DNA of 64,000 nt, from the NCBI GenBank assembly GCA_027484055.1, contig JAIXQH010000035.1, positions 1 to 64,000 of the forward strand. Reading direction: 5' to 3'. The translations under genes and the position numbers were made by a program. The stretch's first letter is position 1. Every line of letters starts with the position of its first letter. Shown here piece by piece: positions 35,931-44,159 of the stretch. The notes under the pieces are model-generated. The model saw only the letters and a list, made by a program, of their open reading frames with translations, ran no database searches and was not told the origin of the DNA. Source of the stretch: Verrucomicrobiaceae bacterium. Its GTDB lineage: Bacteria > Verrucomicrobiota > Verrucomicrobiia > Verrucomicrobiales > Akkermansiaceae.

Positions 35931-38900
35931 TCAGATTTCGTTAGGGCTCAGCCAGCGGAAGGAAATGATCTCGAACTTGCGACCGAATGTGATTCCTGGC
36001 TTGTCGAGTGTGGTATCGGTCGCGGATGATGCGGAATCGGGTTTGTCTTTTGTTAACAGGGGCTTCGGGGTGCGTTGGATCACGGCCTCGCACCAGGCCT
36101 TCGCGGTGGTTTTTCCGCTTTTATCGACAGCGCTGCCGTAAGTGCGGATTACGAAGGTGTCCGAGCGCACAGTTATCACTGGTGCAAGAGCCTGGAGAAT
36201 GTCTCCTTGCAGAAGGAAGCCAGCATTGCCCGCAGCTTGGCTTTGACCAGCGGTGATCTTTTGAAAATCACCATTCAGGTCGTCGGTTGTCTGCGCTGTA
36301 GTCGAGGGAATAGCGGCATTGATTTTGGTTTTTTGGGAATCAAGCGCTGCTTGCAGGGCTCCGCTTTCCTTGATGTCACGCTCGGTAGTAATCGCGGCAT
36401 TTTTCTTGTCCGTTAAAGAACGGTTCACGAACGCCCCAATACTGCGGAACGGGCCTCTTGCACGCACCTGATTGACAATCTCGATGGCGAGATTGTCGAG
36501 CTGTGTCTCCGTGAGAGCGAAATAGCCTTTCCAAAAATCATCCTTCTCGCCGGGAATTCGACTGAAGCGAGGGAATGAAACGCCTCCCGAATTTTTCCAT
36601 ACGGTACTGCTATTTGTTGCACCGTTGAAGGTTGGTAAATCAATGTCTGCCATTCCGGCGAGAACCGCCCGCCATGCTTTGACGGAGGTTGAATTGACGT
36701 TGAATGCGCCTTCCACCGCGAGTTTTCCTGCCAGCTCACTGGTGACAAGGTCGTCGGCTGGATTGATATAGAAGGATTTGGGTTTTCCGGGTTCCAGCAA
36801 AGTGATGCGGGAATTTGGAGCGGGTTTTTCTCCCTTGGCGATCTTGGTGAAGGTGGCATCGGGGAGGTCCGAGGCAAGTGGCGATAGGCCAGAAAGAAAA
36901 TACTTGTCCCAGATGGCGTCGTTGATGATGTATGAGCTGTCGTGAACAGTTAGCTGGTCGGTGCCGGTCAGGAACGTGGTGTTGATATCTTTGTTGAGAG
37001 GAATACGGGGATTTGCATAGGAATTCCCGAGAATGTAGCTGGGTTCATAGTTGTAGCGTCCCAGCGTGGCGTGCTGAAAATGTCCCAGCGAGAGTGGACG
37101 CGAGCTTGGTACATCGAAGGCCACGACGTGGCTTTGCTTGAGATTTCCGCCTAACATATTGTAGCGGCTACCCGCCGATTCAGGCTCACCCGTGCCAGTC
37201 ACCTTACCGCGTCCATTTGGTCCGTCTCCGACGAAAGGGCTGATACAGGTCATGCCCTTTCCTTCAATCGAGCCATCCCACCGTGAATTTGCGACCATGC
37301 AGCGGACGTTCGAGTCGATCAGATTGCGAATTCGCTGCGGCGGTTGACCGATCCGGCTACCTTCGACGGTCGAACGCAGGCTGAACGACCAAGTAGCAAT
37401 GGTTTGTGGCGAAATATTCAGGGCCTCTGCGGATAATGGTGGGAGATCGTCAATTGACTCCGGTGTCATGTTCGATACCCCAGGTTGCCAGAGGTTAGTG
37501 GTGCGGAAATTGGAAACGATTGCCTGATCCCGATCCGCGACTCCTGGTTTCAAGGCGATGTAGTTTCCGGCGGTTGTTTTATCAGTATAACCCTTGTTTG
37601 AGGTTCCTTCGGACAAATAGACCTTGTTCACCTTCACGCTGGCGGTTTTGGCAAAAGTCCATGGCACAAAAGTTTTGTTAACGTCGCTACCAGGTGCGGG
37701 TAGGATCATCCGCATGACATTCGGTTCGCCCCACCGCGGTTCGAAAAACAAAGTAAGACCCGAGTTTCTATCTTGATAGGTGGTCTTCGGTCTCAGATCC
37801 CTCCGATTCATGGTGGAAAACATCCGAAATTCGCCGGGCTGGAAATCGATGGGCTGTCTGATGACCACGTTCAGGGTCTCTCCTTGTGAGACGCCGTTGT
37901 CCAGAGTCGTATTGCCATACCAATCTGTTAGCTTTGTCACAGCGGTGTTACCAGCAATGGTAATATCGAACACGGGGGACATCTCCCAGTCGATGCGGTA
38001 GACGGTGGGTCTTATAGTGACATTGTAGGGATTCCAAAGACCAATAAGCGGTTTGAATTCAACCACGGCCCGGTATCTTCCTTCGGGATCACCGGGGACC
38101 GGCTCGGTAGTGAGGCGGTAACCCATCTGCGCCCTTGCCAGCATGGGAGCGACAACAAAATTGGTGTGTTGGGCATCTGTGTTAATCGGCCAGGAGGGAT
38201 CGCTGAAATTCTGGTAAGGGTTCCACTCGTTTCTAACTACAGGGGCGTTGTTGCTTGCAGGATAGGGGAAGATGTTTTCTAGGCTGCCATTTGTATTGGA
38301 TTTGTAAGATTGGTAATAAAAACGCAGATTTCCAAAGTTGGGGCCGGTTAATTTTTTTACCCCATCTTTGAGGTATTCGTATCGCTTTGTAATGAAAAAT
38401 TGTTCCGGGGCGTCAGCGAGGTTATAACCTGCGAGTGGGACAGTGGCTTTTTTTCTGTAGTCGCCAAATTCCCGCATGATTTCACTGATGTTGCCATCGA
38501 TGGTTTCGACAATCGGTTTGAGTCCGAACCATTTCTGGAAGACCACTTCATCCTCGAATGCCTGGGTGAGGTCGCGCTTTAAGCCGCCGTTTTTTGCATC
38601 GGTTAGGAGCCCGCGACTGTAGGGGGTAAGCGAATGGAAGTAGGATTCGGCGAACTTGGTGGTCTTGGGCGCGACGAGCTGGCCTTGGGCAAGTGTAATG
38701 GCCATCTTGGCATTTTTGTTGTCCACTGGCCAGTTGGTTTTCAGATCGCTGGAGGCGTAGCGGGGAGAGTTGCTCTGTGAGATTGCGGCAGCAAGTTTCT
38801 GATCGGCGTTGGCTTCACCCGGGGCGTAGGGATTTGAGGTGTTGAAGCGGGCTTTGACACCCTCATCGGCCACCCAGTAGGCGTAGGATCCTGCGGTGGA

Positions 38901-39428
38901 GCCGTTGACTTGGACGAGCGGCGCACGGACTTGGTCAATGGGGGTGAGGTTGCTGCCGAAGAGGGCGACCGAATCTTTGTCAGGGAGCTTTGTTTGGGGA
39001 CTGAAATAGGAATCTGGCATGGAAGCCGGCATGGTTTCCAAGTCAACGGGGGACTGTTCATTGCCGCTGACCAGAAAGGCTGGTTCACCACCACGCGAGT
39101 TCCAGACAGCGGTCCACATGGGGTTTGGACTGGTGGCACTCAGCAGATCGGCACAGCCGGTAACACGCTGATCGCCCCCGGCGTGTTTTTGGAGTTCGGC
39201 TGCGGCGATCATCAGCGCCATGCGGGCGTTGGCGCGAGCGATCGAACTGTTTGACTCGCTGGAACTACTGCGGAGGGCAATCGAGCTTAACGAGAGCAGG
39301 CCCACGGCGATGACGGTGAGGAGAATCATCAGCGAAAGTGTCACGATCAGCGCGAAGCCCCTCTTGTGGTGCTTGGTGGTGGCGCGACTCATTGGACGGG
39401 TATTGGCAGAAAATGTCTTGGGTTTCAT
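35931..39428 (-). CDS. Verru_Chthon cassette protein A-like pseudopilin-type protein
   Basis: 1165 residues. After a basic leader (KHHKRGFALI) comes a single hydrophobic helix (~24-50), a layout shared by PilX/GspK-like minor pseudopilins and by the A protein of the Verru_Chthon cassette. The rest is a large beta-rich extracytoplasmic domain with many Asn/Ser/Pro residues and no catalytic motif that I can see. The cassette (proteins A, B, C, D, all with prepilin-like N-termini) is known from Verrucomicrobium and Chthoniobacter; its function is unknown. Here A is 10 kb from the B, C, D-like genes at 49-51.6 kb. The operator-like site at 39549 lies 120 bp upstream, tying A to the glycan regulon. 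Confidence 0.75.
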   Translation of the reverse strand: MKPKTFSANTRPMSRATTKHHKRGFALIVTLSLMILLTVIAVGLLSLSSIALRSSSSESNSSIARANARMALMIAAAELQKHAGGDQRVTGCADLLSATSPNPMWTAVWNSRGGEPAFLVSGNEQSPVDLETMPASMPDSYFSPQTKLPDKDSVALFGSNLTPIDQVRAPLVQVNGSTAGSYAYWVADEGVKARFNTSNPYAPGEANADQKLAAAISQSNSPRYASSDLKTNWPVDNKNAKMAITLAQGQLVAPKTTKFAESYFHSLTPYSRGLLTDAKNGGLKRDLTQAFEDEVVFQKWFGLKPIVETIDGNISEIMREFGDYRKKATVPLAGYNLADAPEQFFITKRYEYLKDGVKKLTGPNFGNLRFYYQSYKSNTNGSLENIFPYPASNNAPVVRNEWNPYQNFSDPSWPINTDAQHTNFVVAPMLARAQMGYRLTTEPVPGDPEGRYRAVVEFKPLIGLWNPYNVTIRPTVYRIDWEMSPVFDITIAGNTAVTKLTDWYGNTTLDNGVSQGETLNVVIRQPIDFQPGEFRMFSTMNRRDLRPKTTYQDRNSGLTLFFEPRWGEPNVMRMILPAPGSDVNKTFVPWTFAKTASVKVNKVYLSEGTSNKGYTDKTTAGNYIALKPGVADRDQAIVSNFRTTNLWQPGVSNMTPESIDDLPPLSAEALNISPQTIATWSFSLRSTVEGSRIGQPPQRIRNLIDSNVRCMVANSRWDGSIEGKGMTCISPFVGDGPNGRGKVTGTGEPESAGSRYNMLGGNLKQSHVVAFDVPSSRPLSLGHFQHATLGRYNYEPSYILGNSYANPRIPLNKDINTTFLTGTDQLTVHDSSYIINDAIWDKYFLSGLSPLASDLPDATFTKIAKGEKPAPNSRITLLEPGKPKSFYINPADDLVTSELAGKLAVEGAFNVNSTSVKAWRAVLAGMADIDLPTFNGATNSSTVWKNSGGVSFPRFSRIPGEKDDFWKGYFALTETQLDNLAIEIVNQVRARGPFRSIGAFVNRSLTDKKNAAITTERDIKESGALQAALDSQKTKINAAIPSTTAQTTDDLNGDFQKITAGQSQAAGNAGFLLQGDILQALAPVITVRSDTFVIRTYGSAVDKSGKTTAKAWCEAVIQRTPKPLLTKDKPDSASSATDTTLDKPGITFGRKFEIISFRWLSPNEI

Positions 39429-39548
39429 GGGCTTCGCTGTTCTAGAAGGCTCTTGATTGTGAAGCTAATTAGGAAAGTTGGACATGATAGGTTAAAGATG
39501 CAAATGCACTATGTATTTACATATTACAGCCTCTGGACGATTTCGAGT

Positions 39549-39566
39549 ATGGCCTAAACGGGCCAT
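39549..39566 (-). promoter_or_regulatory. Palindromic operator-like site 6 inside a promoter
   Basis: ATGGCCTAAACGGGCCAT. On the minus strand it fills the spacer between GTGACA (39569-39574, five of six matches to the -35 consensus) and CATACT (39546-39551, -10-like) with a 17-bp gap, giving the clearest promoter-operator overlap in the window. It serves the Verru_Chthon A-like operon. Confidence 0.75.
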
Positions 39567-39960
39567 TTTGTCACCTTGCTGCTGACCATTCCACAGGATT
39601 CGGTTTTGCAGAACGACACCAGTCGTGATGACTGTGGGGCAGGAGCAATTTTGCCGTGGCTGAGAATCAAATGGATCTGTGCGCGGTCGGATTATTGGAT
39701 GCGCCTTTCCCGCCAGTGGTCGACGTTCTCCGCTTCGAAGTGAGGGGCGTTTTGCTTTGAATCGCGACAAAGATAACACTGGGATAAGGTCGCCCGGTCC
39801 GGAGGTTGGACGACGCATTAGACCGATACGGATGATGGTGTCGGATTCGGGTTCCAAATGTGTTTCTATCATAATCTGGTGAGGAATCGGATCGACTTCC
39901 GGGTGCTGGACGAATTCTTGGCCCCGGCGTTGGCCTGATGCCGAAGTGCTGGGATCAGGT
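39567..39960. other. 394-bp intergenic region with a hairpin at the ABC permease end
   Basis: No gene is recognised here. Next to the permease stop, arms CCTGATGCC (39934-39942) and GGGATCAGG (39951-39959) form an 8-pair stem with one mismatch. Without a T-tract it is only a possible terminator of the arabinose operon. The minus-strand -35 box of site 6 lies at the left edge. Confidence 0.4.
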
Positions 39961-40914
39961 TCAATGCACCACCAACCTGGCGGCGCGGCGCTGCAGCATC
40001 TGGTCTGCCATGACGCCTAACAGGACGACGGCTCCCATGACCGCGAAGTTGAGAGAGCTGGGGATGCCGAGCAGGTTGACGAGGTTCTGCAGGACTTGTA
40101 GCAGGGCGGTGCCAATGATGATGCCGACGATGGAGCCCTCGCCCCCTCGCAGGCTGCAACCGCCTAACACGGCAGCGGCGATGGCGTAGAGCTCGTAGGA
40201 GTTCGCGTGGTTCGAGGGCGAGACGGAGTTGGTGTAGAAGGCGATCATGATACCGGAAACGCCGGTGAGCAGTCCGGCGATGACGTAAGCGCCGGTGATG
40301 ACGCGGCGGGTGTTGATCCCGGAAAATCTTGCGGCTTCCTCGTTGCGGCCGACAGCTAACAAGTAGCGGCCGTAGACCGAGCGATGCAGCACGACCCATA
40401 GAATGGTACCGATGATCAGCAGAGTCACGAATGGCATCGGTAAGCCGAAGAGTTTTCCGCTGGCGACGCTGCGCAGAGTTTCGAACCCTTCGCCTCCGCC
40501 GAAGCCTTTGGTGTCGTCGTTGGCGATGAAGCGGGCGACGCCGCGGTAGAGCAGTAGGCCGCATAAGGTGACGATGAACGGCTGCATCTGCATCTTCGTG
40601 ACGAGAGCGCCGTGGACCCAACCGAGCGACATCGGAATGATCAGCACGGCGAGCACGGCGAGCGGCCATGCGAGGTGCCATTCCGTAAGCGCCATCGACA
40701 TGACCACACCGCACAGCGCGCACATCGATCCGACTGATAAATCGATTCCGCCGGTGATGATCACCAGGCCTAGGCCTAGACTGAAGACGCCGAACAGGCC
40801 GATGAGATTGGCCATGTTGGTGAGGTTCGTCTGGGAAAGGAAACGCGGGTTGATAAAAGCGGTGATCGCGCAGAGGGCCACGAGGAGGAGGAAGATGCCG
40901 AGTTCTTTTTTCAT
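39961..40914 (-). CDS. Sugar ABC transporter permease (AraH/RbsC type)
   Basis: 317 residues from the ATG at 40914 (MKKELGIFLLLVALC); the open frame extends upstream into the ATPase gene but only this start gives a proper first helix. It has about 8-10 membrane segments. Family signatures are LGLVIITGGIDLSVGS (residues ~50-65) and AIAAAVLGGCSLRGGEGS near the C-terminus, as in RbsC, AraH and XylH. With the ATPase (13 bp upstream) and the binding protein it forms a CUT2 importer. Location with araB, araA and araD makes L-arabinose the likely substrate. Confidence 0.9.
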   Translation of the reverse strand: MKKELGIFLLLVALCAITAFINPRFLSQTNLTNMANLIGLFGVFSLGLGLVIITGGIDLSVGSMCALCGVVMSMALTEWHLAWPLAVLAVLIIPMSLGWVHGALVTKMQMQPFIVTLCGLLLYRGVARFIANDDTKGFGGGEGFETLRSVASGKLFGLPMPFVTLLIIGTILWVVLHRSVYGRYLLAVGRNEEAARFSGINTRRVITGAYVIAGLLTGVSGIMIAFYTNSVSPSNHANSYELYAIAAAVLGGCSLRGGEGSIVGIIIGTALLQVLQNLVNLLGIPSSLNFAVMGAVVLLGVMADQMLQRRAARLVVH

Positions 40915-40927
40915 GAGGAAAGGGAAG

Positions 40928-42451
40928 TTATTGGAAGGCGGGTTTGGCGGCGGCGACGCTGCGGCCGACGGCGAGTTGAATGACGTTCTGCTCGTTGCAA
41001 TCCGCTTCTTCGAGCACGCCGGTGATGCGGCCTTCGTGCATGACGGCGATGCGGTCGCTGAGGTGGAGGACTTCCTCCATGTCGCTGCTGATGATGAGGA
41101 TGACCGCGCCGTTGTTAGCGAGGGTGCGGACGAGTCTGTATATCTCCGCCTTGGCTCCGACATCGATGCCGCGGGTTGGCTCGTCGAGGATTAGGACTTT
41201 CGGGCCCATAGCGAGCCACTTGCCGATGGCGACCTTTTGCTGGTTGCCGCCACTGAGGTTGCGGACGAGCGACTCGGCACCGGGTGTTTTGATTCGGAGG
41301 GAAGCGATCTGCTCCTTGGCTACGACGGTTTCGCGGGCCTTGCTGATGATGCCGGAGGTCGAATAACTTCCGAGCGAGGGCAGCGTGGTGTTTTCCCTAA
41401 CTGACATGGCGGTGATGAGCCCTTCGCCGCGGCGGTCTTCGGGGACTAGGAAAATCCCGTTGCCGATCGAGTCCTTGGCGTGGCGGATGACGAGGAATTC
41501 CTCGCCAAGTGTAACCTCGGCGCAGCCATGCTCGTCGAGGCCGACCACGGCTTTCATCATTTCCGAACGACCGGCACCAACCAGCCCGGCGAAGCCGAGG
41601 ATTTCGCCGCGGGCCGCGTCGAAGGAAACCCGCTGGTCGGGATAACGGCTGGAGCGGGCGTTGCGGACCTTGAGGAATCCGGGTGTCAGCTTGGCCTCGG
41701 ACGGGACGCGGTGGTTTTTGATTTCACGGCCAACCATCTTGGCGACGATGTTGTCATGATTGATCTCGGACCGGCTCAGTCCGCCGGCGTTTTTTCCATC
41801 GCGCAGGACTTCGACACGATCCGCGCATCGGCTGACCTCACCGAGGCGGTGGGAAATGTAAATGATACTGACGCCCTCGGCGCGGAGTCCGGTAATGAGG
41901 TCCAGCAGACAATCTGTCTCGGTCAGGGTGAGGCTGGAAGTCGGTTCATCCATGATGATGATCCGCGCTTTCTGGGAGAGCGCCTTGGCGATTTCCACCA
42001 TCTGCTGCTGGGCGATTGATAGATTCCGGAGCAACGTGGTACTAGGAATGTTAAGCCCGAGGCGCTTTAGCAGTGGCTCGGTGTCGGCATGGATTTTCTT
42101 GCGGTCGATAATCTGGAACGGAGCGATGAGCGGCTCGCGGCCGAGGAAAATGTTAGCTGCGATGTCGAGGTTATCTAGAATATTGAGTTCCTGATGGATG
42201 AAGCCGATGCCGAGCGCCATCGAGTCATTCACGTTTTCGATGCAGACGGGTTTCCCGTCCACGAGCAGCTCGCCTTCCTCGGGGCGATAGACGCCGCCGA
42301 GGATTTTCATGAGGGTGGACTTGCCTGCGCCGTTCTCGCCGCAAAGGGCGAGGACTTCGCCCGGGCCGACGCTCAGGCTGACCCGGTCCAGCGCCACCAC
42401 TCCAGGGAAGCGCTTGGAGATGCCGCGCATTTCTAGAAGTGGAGTGTCCAT
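40928..42451 (-). CDS. Sugar ABC transporter ATPase with two nucleotide domains (AraG/RbsA type)
   Basis: 507 residues, the usual double-ATPase length of the CUT2 family. The first domain has Walker A GENGAGKST (~39-47), a signature LSIAQQQ and Walker B IIIMDEPT. The second has a degenerate Walker A (LVGAGRSE), a good signature LSGGNQQKV and Walker B LILDEPTRGIDVGAK. In this family the second site is typically catalytically impaired, as here. It powers import of the sugar delivered by the lipoprotein encoded 19 bp upstream. Confidence 0.93.
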   Translation of the reverse strand: MDTPLLEMRGISKRFPGVVALDRVSLSVGPGEVLALCGENGAGKSTLMKILGGVYRPEEGELLVDGKPVCIENVNDSMALGIGFIHQELNILDNLDIAANIFLGREPLIAPFQIIDRKKIHADTEPLLKRLGLNIPSTTLLRNLSIAQQQMVEIAKALSQKARIIIMDEPTSSLTLTETDCLLDLITGLRAEGVSIIYISHRLGEVSRCADRVEVLRDGKNAGGLSRSEINHDNIVAKMVGREIKNHRVPSEAKLTPGFLKVRNARSSRYPDQRVSFDAARGEILGFAGLVGAGRSEMMKAVVGLDEHGCAEVTLGEEFLVIRHAKDSIGNGIFLVPEDRRGEGLITAMSVRENTTLPSLGSYSTSGIISKARETVVAKEQIASLRIKTPGAESLVRNLSGGNQQKVAIGKWLAMGPKVLILDEPTRGIDVGAKAEIYRLVRTLANNGAVILIISSDMEEVLHLSDRIAVMHEGRITGVLEEADCNEQNVIQLAVGRSVAAAKPAFQ

Positions 42452-42470
42452 GAAATTCGCTGAATCGGAA

Positions 42471-43439
42471 TTAATTGCCGAGGGTCTTTTTCAAGTTCGC
42501 TTTGAACTCGGCGACGTCGGCTTTTTTCAGGCTCTTGGTGGGAACGATCTGTTTGCCACCGGCGAGGGCTTCCTTGTCACCGGCGAGGTGCTTGGCCATC
42601 TTGGTGATCGCCTGTTTGCCGAACTCGAAGGGCTGTTGGACGACGGTGCCGTAGATGTCGCCGGAAGCAACGCCTTCAAGGGTTTCATCGTTTTCGTCGA
42701 AGCAGACGATCTTCACCTTGCCGGCTTGGCCGGCGGCGCGGACGGCGTTGAGAATGGCGGGTCCGTTGTAGTTGTAGAGCCCGACGAGGGCGGCGACGTC
42801 AGGGTATTTCACCATCGTGTCCTCGGCGTTTTTCTGGGCGCGTACGGTGTCGGTGTCGTCGGTGCGGACGTCGATGACTTCCACTTTCGAACCCTCTAGC
42901 ACTTTTTTGATACCGCCAAAGCGCTGCTTGGCGTTTTCCGCATCGGTCGCACCGACGAAGACCATGATCTTACCGCCGTCAGGAAGAGCTTCCTTGATCA
43001 GCTTGCCTGCCTCGACGCCTGCAGCGAAATTGTCGGTGCCGATGTAGGCGACGCGCTTGCTATCAGGCGCATCGCTATCGTGGCAGATAAGCAGGGTTTG
43101 TTCGGCGACGCGATTGAGGAAAGCGGTTTGGTTGGCAGGGTCGATCGGACTAACTGCGATGCCATCCACGCCCTTGGCGAGCAGATCGTCGATGATCTGT
43201 TGTTGTTCCGCAGCACCGCCGGTGGAGGGGATGCGGAAATCGACCTCGACGTTGCCGAGTTCCTTTTCTGCGGCCTCGGTGCCAGAGCGGGCGATGGTCC
43301 AGAAGGTGGCGGCGTTGTTGCTGACGAAGGCGAGCTTGAGCTTCTTGTCGCCCCCTGCGGCGGAGGAGTCTTTGTTACAACTGGCCAGCGCGAGTGCGAG
43401 AACCGCTGTGGATAGAATTCGGAACACGGGGATTTTCAT
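42471..43439 (-). CDS. Sugar ABC transporter substrate-binding lipoprotein
   Basis: 322 residues. It has a lipoprotein signal with lipobox LASC at ~18-21. The mature part is a periplasmic-binding-protein type 1 fold: KLAFVSNNAATFWTIA, IAVSPIDPANQ, YIGTDNFAAGVEAGKLI, VGLYNYNGPAILNA, VCFDENDETLEG. This is the RbsB/XylF class that feeds CUT2 importers. The C-terminal EFKANLKKTLGN is normal. The ligand is inferred to be L-arabinose from the operon; the fold also serves ribose, xylose or galactose. Confidence 0.9.
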   Translation of the reverse strand: MKIPVFRILSTAVLALALASCNKDSSAAGGDKKLKLAFVSNNAATFWTIARSGTEAAEKELGNVEVDFRIPSTGGAAEQQQIIDDLLAKGVDGIAVSPIDPANQTAFLNRVAEQTLLICHDSDAPDSKRVAYIGTDNFAAGVEAGKLIKEALPDGGKIMVFVGATDAENAKQRFGGIKKVLEGSKVEVIDVRTDDTDTVRAQKNAEDTMVKYPDVAALVGLYNYNGPAILNAVRAAGQAGKVKIVCFDENDETLEGVASGDIYGTVVQQPFEFGKQAITKMAKHLAGDKEALAGGKQIVPTKSLKKADVAEFKANLKKTLGN

Positions 43440-43458
43440 GGTGGTGGTTTTTTAGAAG

Positions 43459-44154
43459 TTATCGGGTTTGGCCGTAGTACGCGCCGGGACCGTGTTTACG
43501 GAAGAAATGTTTTTCCAACATATGGGCCGGAGCGGGTGCTACGGATGGATTGAGAGAAAGGGTTTTCAGCGCCATGGTGGCGATTATTTCAAGGGCGAGC
43601 GCGGTTTCCACCGCTTTGGCGGCACTGTGTCCCCAAGCGAAGGGGCCGTGGTTGCGGACGAGCACGGCAGGGACGTTCAGCGGACAGATCTCCGCGAAGC
43701 GCTCGACGATGACCTTGCCGGTTTCCCACTCGTATTCGCCGCCAACTTCTTCGGGTGTCATCGTGCGGGTGACCGGGACCGGGCCGTGGAAATAGTCGCA
43801 GTGGGTGGTGCCGAGACAGGGCAAATCAACGCCCGCTTGGGCGAAAGCGACGGCGCTGCGGGAGTGTGTGTGGACGACCGCGCGGATGCCGGGGAAATGC
43901 AGATAGAGGTGGCGGTGCGTCGGCGTGTCGGACGAGGGGCGTAAACTGCCTTCGAGGACATTGCCCTCGTAGTCGAGGATCACCATGTCAGCAGCGGTTA
44001 GTTTTTCGTAATCCACGCCGCTGGGTTTGATGGCGAAGACCCGGCGCTCGGGATCGGCGACGGAGACGTTGCCGAAGGTGAGATCGACCAGGCCGGTTTT
44101 CGGTAGGTCGAGGTTCGCCTGGAGGCACTCGTCTTTGATGGATTGATAGCTCAT
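43459..44154 (-). CDS. araD: L-ribulose-5-phosphate 4-epimerase AraD
   Basis: 231 residues from the ATG at 44154, the same length as the E. coli enzyme. A TTG three codons upstream overlaps the araA stop, but the ATG fits the family start (SYQSIKDECLQANLDLPK). The class II aldolase/epimerase fold is shown by GLVDLTFGNVSVAD, KPSGVDYEKL, the zinc ligands in VVHTHSRSAVAF and a third His in VRNHGPFAWG. It converts L-ribulose-5-P to D-xylulose-5-P, the last step before the pentose phosphate pathway. It lies 5 bp after araA, so translation is probably coupled. Confidence 0.94.
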   Translation of the reverse strand: MSYQSIKDECLQANLDLPKTGLVDLTFGNVSVADPERRVFAIKPSGVDYEKLTAADMVILDYEGNVLEGSLRPSSDTPTHRHLYLHFPGIRAVVHTHSRSAVAFAQAGVDLPCLGTTHCDYFHGPVPVTRTMTPEEVGGEYEWETGKVIVERFAEICPLNVPAVLVRNHGPFAWGHSAAKAVETALALEIIATMALKTLSLNPSVAPAPAHMLEKHFFRKHGPGAYYGQTR

Positions 44155-44159
44155 CGGTC

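Noticed and set aside
1478-39566. Palindromic copies as transposon ends or REP elements
   Set aside because: They are single, not paired around genes, lack target duplications and always lie directly upstream of starts in a fixed orientation relative to transcription.
39869-40723. 284-codon Arg/His-rich minus-strand frame
   Set aside because: A frame shadow of the ABC permease; the permease frame has real membrane helices and family motifs.
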